Shown here: one piece after another, positions 58,332-64,000 of the stretch
Numbering within the stretch: the first letter of the stretch is position 1
How the letters are laid out: every line of letters begins with the position of its first letter
NCBI GenBank assembly: GCA_034435955.1
Contig: DAOTWA010000045.1
Location: forward strand, 28,837-92,836
From: DAOTWA01 sp034435955
GTDB lineage: Bacteria > Chloroflexota > Anaerolineae > Anaerolineales > Anaerolineaceae
Reading direction: 5' to 3'
Length of the DNA: 64,000 nt
Translations under genes and position numbers: made by a program
Notes under the pieces: generated by a model
Told to the model about the DNA's origin: nothing
Seen by the model: the letters and a program-made list of their open reading frames with translations, nothing else
Databases searched by the model: none

Positions 58332-58637
58332 CTGGTGGAAGCCGTGCTCGAATACTCGATATTCGGTAATCAATATTCCAGAATTTCTTTTAACCGAATC
58401 AGCGAGTGGAAACTCGTTGGAGTTTTAAATTAATCTTAAGGAACGATCAGGGAAAAACATCCTATAATTATTCCAATGGTGACCGGATTATAGATGAAAT
58501 TCCGACGCCAGATCCTCGCCGGGAGGAAACAGAGAGGTCCATCAAGGCAAGATAGTCGGGGCAGAAGAATGCCCATCACCTGAATGTCTGACCAGCAATC
58601 AGGGTGGCTCACGCATACACTTCAGGAGAAGAAGATC
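58332..58637. other. Leader and intergenic region before the amino-acid-binding protein
   Basis: About 306 bp without a supported gene. CGAATA/TATTCG (58350-58366 region) forms a small stem after kamA. TATAAT at 58463-58468 is a likely -10, which gives a leader of about 165 bases with stems such as GGGCA/TGCCC near 58558-58573. It does not show the conserved cores of lysine, glycine or glutamine riboswitches as far as I can see. Confidence 0.4.
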
Positions 58638-59654
58638 ATGAAAAGGATACGCCTCTTTGGTTTGATAGCCCTTGGAGCTCTGATTCTGGCGGCCTGTGCG
58701 CCGGCAGCAACCACTGCGCCGACCCAGGCATCCGTTGCAACGGAAGCCCCAACTCAAGTAGTGATGCCTACCGCGACCACGGCGCCAACCGAAGCGCCCA
58801 CAGCCGTGCCGGCGACGCCCACGACCGCCGCCCCCACACCGGTGGCGACCATCCCGGCGGAAAATCTGGTACAAAAAGGCAAGCTGCTGATCTGTACGGA
58901 TTTCCCCTACCCGCCGCAGGAGACGTACGATGAGAACGGCAATCCGGTAGGTACGGATATCGACATCGGCAACGAGATCGCCAAGCGCCTGGGTCTGCAG
59001 CCGGTATATGTCAACAGCGTGTTTGACACGATCATCGCTGCGGTGACCGGCGGGAAGTGCGACATCATCATCTCGGCCATGAACATCACCGCCGAGCGCA
59101 ATAAGCAGGTGAGCATGATCCCGTATTTCAAAGCCGGACAGGGGATTGTGGTGGCCAAGGGGAACCCGGATAACATTAATGGAGTGATGGACCTGTGCGG
59201 CCAGAATGTAGCGGCCGAGAGCGGTACAACCGAGGCCGATTACCTGCAGGGCACCGGCGATTATAAGGGCGCCGGATTGCCGGCCGAATGCACCAAAGCA
59301 GGCAAAGCGAAGCCCAAGGTAATTGTCACCCAGAAGGACAGCGACGCTTTACAGCAGCTCCTGGCCAACAAGGTGGTGGCTTACATGGCCGACTTGCCGG
59401 TGGCCGCATATTACACCGTCCAGCACCCGGATCAGTTCCAGGTGGTCGGTGAGGTGATCGAGCCGATTCTGGAAGGGATCAACATGCCATGCGGCGAGGC
59501 GGACTGCACCAAGGCGCCGCTCAGCCCAGTGGGTAAGGCTGTGCTGGCTGCGTTGACGAGCATGATTCAGGATGGGACTTACACGCAGATTCTCAGTAAG
59601 TGGAACCTGACCTCCGGCGCGATCACTTTGGACGACCTTAAAAATCTGCAATAA
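58638..59654 (+). CDS. Polar amino-acid ABC transporter binding lipoprotein (SBP family 3)
   Basis: 338 residues from ATG 58638 with AGGAG upstream. The lipobox is LAAC (C20), followed by a Thr/Pro/Ala linker to about residue 72. The family 3 fold then begins: LLICTDFPYPPQETYDENGNPVGTDIDIGNEIAKRLG in key parts FPYPP, GTDIDI, then DTIIAAVTGGKCDIIISAMNIT, and SGTTEADYL. It captures a polar amino acid; the exact one is unclear. It is encoded after kamA and before permease and ATPase genes, separated from the permease by a strong stem-loop. Confidence 0.92.
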   Translation: MKRIRLFGLIALGALILAACAPAATTAPTQASVATEAPTQVVMPTATTAPTEAPTAVPATPTTAAPTPVATIPAENLVQKGKLLICTDFPYPPQETYDENGNPVGTDIDIGNEIAKRLGLQPVYVNSVFDTIIAAVTGGKCDIIISAMNITAERNKQVSMIPYFKAGQGIVVAKGNPDNINGVMDLCGQNVAAESGTTEADYLQGTGDYKGAGLPAECTKAGKAKPKVIVTQKDSDALQQLLANKVVAYMADLPVAAYYTVQHPDQFQVVGEVIEPILEGINMPCGEADCTKAPLSPVGKAVLAALTSMIQDGTYTQILSKWNLTSGAITLDDLKNLQ

Positions 59655-59713
59655 GGCGGACATCCAACCCGCACCGGTTGCTCTCGTCTTCTCGTGAAAG
59701 GTGAGGAAAGGAG

Positions 59714-59745
59714 GAGTCTCTGGTCACGAGTGTGACCAGAGACTC
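59714..59745 (+). terminator. Stem-loop between amino-acid-binding and permease genes
   Basis: GAGTCTCTGGTCA (59714-59726) pairs perfectly with TGACCAGAGACTC (59733-59745) around a 6-base loop. The tail is TTGT, a weak T run, so a partial terminator or RNA-end stabiliser is likely, lowering permease and ATPase expression relative to the binding protein. Confidence 0.8.
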
Positions 59746-59843
59746 TTGTAATAGTTCTTCTGGCAGATCCAAAGGATGAGCTCGTCAGAATCATTTTGTA
59801 AGTTATCGAGGATAAAAGACCAACCCGGGGCAGGGAGGAAAGC

Positions 59844-60611
59844 GTGTATCATTTTGATTGGCAAATATTCTGGCAATATCTATGGCCGCCGACGGCATTT
59901 CAAAACCCGCTGATTCGCAATGGGTTGATTGCCACCATTGTGATGAGCGTGATCGCGCAGGCCGTTGGCGTGATCCTGGGGTTGTTTGCGGCGCTGGCGA
60001 AGATGTCCAAATTCGCCCCACTGCGGTCCATCGCGGATGCATACATCTGGTATTTTCGCGGCACGCCGCTGCTGGTGCAGATGGCGCTGCTGTACTTCGG
60101 TTTCGGCGTGACCCACATCTACGATTTCCCCGATCTTCATCTGGGAGTAACGACCATTACGGGAGCCATCCAGGCCGCAGTAGCGGCGCTGGCTATCAAT
60201 GAAGGGGCGTACATGGCCGAGATCGTGCGGGCGGGGATCGAATCGATCGATCCGGGCCAGATGGAGGCAGCCAAGTCACTCGGCATGACTTTTGGCCTCG
60301 CCATGCGGCGGATTATCCTGCCGCAAGCGACAAAGGTGATCATTCCACCGCTAGGAAACGAATTCAATAATATGATGAAAACCACATCGCTGGCCGTGAC
60401 GGTCGGCGCCACTGAGCTGTGGTTTGGTTTCACCCAGGTTAATGCCGGGGTTTTCAAACCGTTCGAGCTGTTCATCGTCGCATCGCTTTATTACCTGGCC
60501 TTGACGACCATCTGGGCGGTTATCCAGAGCCGCATCGAGGCCAGCCTGGGAGAACGCAAGGCGATCGAGAAGAGTCCAAGCTGGCTCTCGCGCCTGTTCG
60601 CGGCGAGGTGA
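59844..60611 (+). CDS. Polar amino-acid ABC transporter permease (HisM/GlnP type)
   Basis: 255 residues from a GTG start (59844) behind GGGAGGAAAGC. Five membrane helices. Signatures are YIWYFRGTPLLVQMALLYFG, NEGAYMAEIVRAGIESIDPGQMEAAKSLGMTF and IILPQATKVIIPPLGNEFNNMMKTTSL, typical of the family. It acts as a homodimer channel. It starts 190 bp after the binding-protein stop; the ATPase gene follows 3 bp later. Confidence 0.93.
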   Translation: MYHFDWQIFWQYLWPPTAFQNPLIRNGLIATIVMSVIAQAVGVILGLFAALAKMSKFAPLRSIADAYIWYFRGTPLLVQMALLYFGFGVTHIYDFPDLHLGVTTITGAIQAAVAALAINEGAYMAEIVRAGIESIDPGQMEAAKSLGMTFGLAMRRIILPQATKVIIPPLGNEFNNMMKTTSLAVTVGATELWFGFTQVNAGVFKPFELFIVASLYYLALTTIWAVIQSRIEASLGERKAIEKSPSWLSRLFAAR

Positions 60612-60614
60612 GAA

Positions 60615-61418
60615 ATGGATCATGGCAGATCGATTCCTAAGGCACAAACCCTGGACAGCAATGTCATCGTCAAGGCGGAGAAGGTCAACAAGTCCTTTGG
60701 CCGACTCCACGTGCTGCACGACATCAGCCTGGAAGTGCGCAAGAACGAGGTTGTGGTGATCATCGGGCCGTCCGGCTCGGGGAAGAGCACCCTGCTGCGC
60801 TGCATCAACCATCTGGAGAAGATCGATAGCGGCCATATTTATGTCAACGGCCACATGATCGGTTATTACGAGAAGCATGGGAAGCTGTATGAGGATTCGG
60901 AGCGCAATATCGCCAGGCAGCGTGCTGAAATCGGGATGGTTTTCCAGCGCTTCAACCTGTTTCCACACCTGACGGTGCTGGAGAACATCATCGAAGCGCC
61001 GATCAACGTGCGTAAGACACCCCGGGAGCAGGCCATAGCGGAAGCCGAACGGCTGCTTGCGCGGGTGGGCCTGTCCGACAAGCGCGATAATTACCCCAGC
61101 CAGCTTTCGGGCGGGCAGCAGCAGCGGGTGGCCATCGCCCGTGCGCTGGCCATGAAGCCCAGCCTGATGCTGTTCGATGAACCCACCTCGGCCCTGGATC
61201 CGGAGATGATCGGCGAAGTATTGGACGTGATGAAGGAGCTTGCCAGGGAAATCACCATGATCGTGGTCTCACACGAAATGGGTTTCGCGCGAGCGGCGGC
61301 AAACCGCATCCTGTTCATGGACGAGGGGCGCATTATCGAGGAGACCACGCCGGAAGAACTGTATACAAATCCGAAGGAAGAACGGACGAAGGCGTTTTTG
61401 TCGAAGATTTTACATTAA
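60615..61418 (+). CDS. Polar amino-acid ABC transporter ATP-binding protein (GlnQ/HisP type)
   Basis: 267 residues. Walker A GPSGSGKSTLL is at about 52-62, the Q loop is GMVFQRFNLFPHLTVLENI, the signature LSGGQQQRVAIARAL, Walker B SLMLFDEPTSALDPEM, and the switch His is in VVSHEMGFARAAANRI. The order is textbook for the amino-acid class. It drives uptake with the permease just upstream, whose stop is 3 bp away. The C terminus carries KAFLSKILH. Confidence 0.95.
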   Translation: MDHGRSIPKAQTLDSNVIVKAEKVNKSFGRLHVLHDISLEVRKNEVVVIIGPSGSGKSTLLRCINHLEKIDSGHIYVNGHMIGYYEKHGKLYEDSERNIARQRAEIGMVFQRFNLFPHLTVLENIIEAPINVRKTPREQAIAEAERLLARVGLSDKRDNYPSQLSGGQQQRVAIARALAMKPSLMLFDEPTSALDPEMIGEVLDVMKELAREITMIVVSHEMGFARAAANRILFMDEGRIIEETTPEELYTNPKEERTKAFLSKILH

Positions 61419-61448
61419 GAGCCCCGCCAATGGGTTGAATGGCCGCAT

Positions 61449-61548
61449 CGGAGGTCGTGGCGATGAAGACCTCCGAAGTCCGGGAAAAGGTTGATGAAGA
61501 TGGAAAACAGGGAGGATCTACCCATCAACCGGCGAGACTTCGGAGGTC
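61449..61548. repeat. Nested inverted repeats with GACTTCGGAGGTC arms between converging genes
   Basis: GACCTCCGAAGTC (61468-61480) and GACTTCGGAGGTC (61536-61548) are perfectly complementary, 13 bp. Inside, GGTTGATG (61489-61496) pairs with CATCAACC (61523-61530). An extra CGGAGGTC (61449-61456) can pair instead with GACCTCCG at 61468-61475. Located between the converging glnQ-type and pheT genes; no T run is seen. Confidence 0.8.
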
Positions 61549-61558
61549 GGATGATCTT

Positions 61559-64000
61559 TCAGGTGCGCAACTTTGCGCCAAGGTCCTGCTCCAGGCGTTT
61601 GACGATGCGGCGGCGGATGGCAGCAGCTTCCTCGTCGGTGAGCGTTTTAGCGGGATCCTGGTAGGTCAGGCGGTAAGCCAGGCTCTTTTTTCCCTCGCCG
61701 ATCTGGGCGCCGCGGTAGATGTCAAACAGGCGCACGGAGGCGAGGGTTTTGCCGCCGGCCTGGCGGATAAGAGCCTCAACCTGAGCGGCGGGCACGCTCT
61801 CGTCCAGAACCACGGCGATATCCTCGAGGACCGGCGGGAAGATCGGCACCGGCTGGGCTTCGAAAAGCTGAGGGGCAAGATCGAGTAAGGCGTGAAGATC
61901 CAGGTCGGCGGCCAGAATGGGCAAATCGGCCAAATCGAAGCGCTCTTTAACCAGCGGATGGAGCTCACCCAGCAGCCCCAGCTCCTTCCCGGCGGTTTTC
62001 AGAACGGCGCACTTACCGGGATGGAAGAAAGTTGCGCCGGTCACCGGGTCAAAGGTCGCCGCAGTAACGTGCAACTCCTCAAGCAGGGTTTCCAGGATAC
62101 CTTTCAGGTCGTAGAAATCCAGGCGAGGCGAGGCTGGACGATCCCAGGCAGGCAGGTCGGAGGCGCCAGCCAGCACGATGGCCAGGCGCGAGGCCTCAAG
62201 CGGCAGTTCGCGGTCGGCCAGGGGCAGGAAGACCGGACCGATCTCGAAAAATGCGAGTCGATCGCGCAAACGTGCGTTGCGTTCAGCCGCCTCCAAGACG
62301 CTGGCCAGCAGGGAACGGCGCATCACGGTGCGCTCGGAGGAGATCGGGTTGGCCAGGCGCACGTATTCCAGCTCGGAAGATGGGGCGCCTGGGGGGTTGA
62401 GGCGGGCTTCCCGTTCGGGAGTTGTCAGGCGGTAGGAGACAACCTCCTGGAGGCCCAGGCCGACCAGGATATCGCGCACACGCTCCTCTTTCTCCAGTGC
62501 GACATTGGCGCGCTGGGGCGGAAGGTCGTCAGCCAGGTTCGCGCGGGGCAGGCGGTCGTATCCATAGAGGCGGGCGATCTCCTCCAGCAGGTCAGCCTTG
62601 CCGATGACGCCCTGACCGATATCCAGACGGTGGGGCGGTGTGCGAGCGATAACGGCATCGCCCTCCACGCGGCAATCGAACTCGAGGCGGGTGAGCATGG
62701 CGGCCATGTCGTGAGGCTCGAGGCGGATGCCCAGCAGGCGGCGTACGTCGTGGGGGGTAAGCGTGACGACCGGATCGGCAACCGGCGCAGGATAGCGATC
62801 GACCATTCCCTGGGCGATGGTGCCGCCGCCCCACTGACGCATGCGCTCAAGGCCAAGCTGAACGCCCCAGGGAGCGAGCTCGGGATGGACGCCGCGGGCG
62901 AAACGAAAGGCCGCTTCAGAATTAAGCTTTTGGGAAGCCACGGTGCGACGAATGTTAATGGGATTCCAGGAAGCGCCTTCGAGGAGCACATTGCGGGTCG
63001 TTTCATCCACCTCGGTTTCGGCGCCGCCCATCACGCCAGCGATGGAGAGGGCGCCGGCGGTGTCGCAAACCAGGACGGTGAAATCGTCCAGGGTGCGGTC
63101 GACGCCGTCGAGGGTGGTCAAATGCTCGCCGGCTCGGGCGGTGCGGGTGATGATGAGAGGCGGCTTGCCGCCAGCGCGTGCGACGAGTTTATCGTAATCG
63201 AAGGCGTGCAGGGGCTGGCCAAGTTCCAACATGACGTAATTGGTGGCATCGACGATGGCGTTGATCGGGCGCATGCCGGCCAGCCGCAAGCGGCGCTGCA
63301 CCCAATAGGGACTGGGACGCGGCTCAACGCCCTGAATGAGGCCAAGCACGAAGCGGGGATTGAGTTCAGGATCATGAATCTCGATAAAAGCTCTGCCTTC
63401 GATGGATGGATCTTGCGCAAGGGCGCGCTGCGGAGGCTGGCGCAGCGTTTCACCCGTTGCGGCGGCGATCTCGCGGGCCACACCCAGGATGCAGGCGTTA
63501 CGGATCATGTTGGGGAGCACGCTGATCTCCAGCACGGCATCGCCCATGTAATCGGCGAGGGGGATGCCCACGGGGGCGTCGTCGTCGAGGATGATAACGC
63601 CCTCATGCTCGTCAGAGATGCCCAGCTCCTTCTCAGAGCAGACCATCGAGTAGGATTCGAAACCGCGGATTTTAGCGCGCTTGAGAGTGGTGAGCACCTG
63701 GCCGGGCTGGTGGCCGTCGTAGATGCGCGCGCCCTCGCGGGCGTAGGCGACCTTGAGGGGCTTTTCCAGGGGCCCTTTGCCGCGATAGGGGTACAGGTTA
63801 GGCGCGCCGGTCAGGATGACCTGCTCCTGTGCGCCGTCGTCAAGGCGGCAGAGCACCAGCCGATCGGCGTTGGGATGGGGCATGACCTCAAGGATGGCGG
63901 CGACGACAATCTTGTCGGCATCCCAGGAGAGGCCGGTGATCTTGAAGCCGTGAGTATCGCCCCGCTGATCGAGGCTCAAGCCAACCAGGTGGATTTCTTC
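61559..64000 (-). CDS. pheT: Phenylalanine--tRNA ligase beta subunit (5' end beyond the right edge)
   Basis: About 814 codons are visible and the frame is still open at 64000, so the N-terminal first tens of residues lie outside. The visible part begins in the N-terminal RNA-binding region (VAAILEVMPHPNADRLVLCRLDDG is the EMAP/OB-like domain). B3/B4 features follow (NYVMLELGQPLHAFDYDKL, VDRTLDDFTVLVCD, VMGGAETEVDETT), then the B5 domain and a catalytic-like core. The C terminus carries the anticodon-binding fold with SVRLFDIYRG and SLAYRLTYQD. With PheS it charges tRNA-Phe; pheS is expected further right, outside the window. Confidence 0.95.
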   Translation of the reverse strand, partial: EEIHLVGLSLDQRGDTHGFKITGLSWDADKIVVAAILEVMPHPNADRLVLCRLDDGAQEQVILTGAPNLYPYRGKGPLEKPLKVAYAREGARIYDGHQPGQVLTTLKRAKIRGFESYSMVCSEKELGISDEHEGVIILDDDAPVGIPLADYMGDAVLEISVLPNMIRNACILGVAREIAAATGETLRQPPQRALAQDPSIEGRAFIEIHDPELNPRFVLGLIQGVEPRPSPYWVQRRLRLAGMRPINAIVDATNYVMLELGQPLHAFDYDKLVARAGGKPPLIITRTARAGEHLTTLDGVDRTLDDFTVLVCDTAGALSIAGVMGGAETEVDETTRNVLLEGASWNPINIRRTVASQKLNSEAAFRFARGVHPELAPWGVQLGLERMRQWGGGTIAQGMVDRYPAPVADPVVTLTPHDVRRLLGIRLEPHDMAAMLTRLEFDCRVEGDAVIARTPPHRLDIGQGVIGKADLLEEIARLYGYDRLPRANLADDLPPQRANVALEKEERVRDILVGLGLQEVVSYRLTTPEREARLNPPGAPSSELEYVRLANPISSERTVMRRSLLASVLEAAERNARLRDRLAFFEIGPVFLPLADRELPLEASRLAIVLAGASDLPAWDRPASPRLDFYDLKGILETLLEELHVTAATFDPVTGATFFHPGKCAVLKTAGKELGLLGELHPLVKERFDLADLPILAADLDLHALLDLAPQLFEAQPVPIFPPVLEDIAVVLDESVPAAQVEALIRQAGGKTLASVRLFDIYRGAQIGEGKKSLAYRLTYQDPAKTLTDEEAAAIRRRIVKRLEQDLGAKLRT

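Overview
The window looks like a chromosomal segment of a Gram-positive-like or monoderm bacterium, most plausibly a member of the Chloroflexota (Anaerolineae-like). This is an inference from several things seen in the sequence: high GC, lipoproteins with Thr/Pro/Ala-rich linkers right after the lipobox, an hrcA-grpE-dnaK-dnaJ-prmA operon under a perfect CIRCE element, a giant SecA, an ODCase-OPRTase fusion, and sulfide:quinone oxidoreductase/DsrE-type sulfur genes. No phage, insertion sequence, CRISPR or plasmid feature was seen. Most of it is housekeeping and nutrient uptake, with short accessory gene groups between.

Layout. 1-6713 (minus strand): a beta-galactoside utilisation cluster (LacI regulator, lipoprotein sugar-binding protein, two CUT1 permeases, GH42 beta-galactosidase cut by the left edge), with a three-copy operator in front of lacI and a likely small RNA on the opposite strand. 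7151-7225: tRNA-Val(CAC). 7271-10824: pstSCAB phosphate importer. 10912-15755: dnaE and pfkA. 15977-20879: secA (1364 codons) and surE. 20891-25742: a pyrimidine operon pyrC-pyrB-pyrFE-pyrD behind a promoter, a leader frame and two tandem terminators, which looks like attenuation. 25840-29078: a duplicated-domain lipoprotein, a degenerate SDR protein, a split-barrel flavin/F420-type protein and a methyltransferase. 29086-31070: a PadR regulator with two membrane proteins. 31217-38011: a methyltransferase, then prmA-dnaJ-dnaK-grpE-hrcA. 38111-41690: DegT-type aminotransferase, PH-like membrane protein, DUF92 protein, PEBP protein. 42140-46987: cytochrome P450, a GH5 glycosidase resembling fungal glucosylceramidases/sterylglucosidases, and an EamA exporter. 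47146-48808: a second phosphate system (PhoU-like accessory plus PiT transporter). 49074-53871: DUF1801 protein, methyltransferase, amidohydrolase (8-oxoguanine deaminase-like), moaA, GNAT acetyltransferase. 53939-56495: an ArsR-SQR-TusE/DsrC-DsrE sulfur module. 56982-61418: lysine 2,3-aminomutase followed by a polar amino-acid ABC importer. 61559-64000: pheT, cut by the right edge.

How the parts work together. Two phosphate importers of different affinity class (Pst ABC and PiT) are present. Four of the enzyme activities of UMP synthesis (DHOase, ATCase, DHODH and the fused ODCase/OPRTase) are in one operon, lacking only carbamoyl-phosphate synthase. In both ABC importer operons a strong hairpin separates the binding-protein gene from the permease genes, which fits higher binding-protein expression. 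Best candidates for new biology are the pyr leader, the ArsR-SQR-TusE-DsrE module with a one-cysteine TusE, the bacterial GH5_12-like enzyme beside a P450, the enlarged SecA, the degenerate SDR protein, and the small RNA candidate at 5556-5660. All functions are assigned by reading the translations; no search was run.
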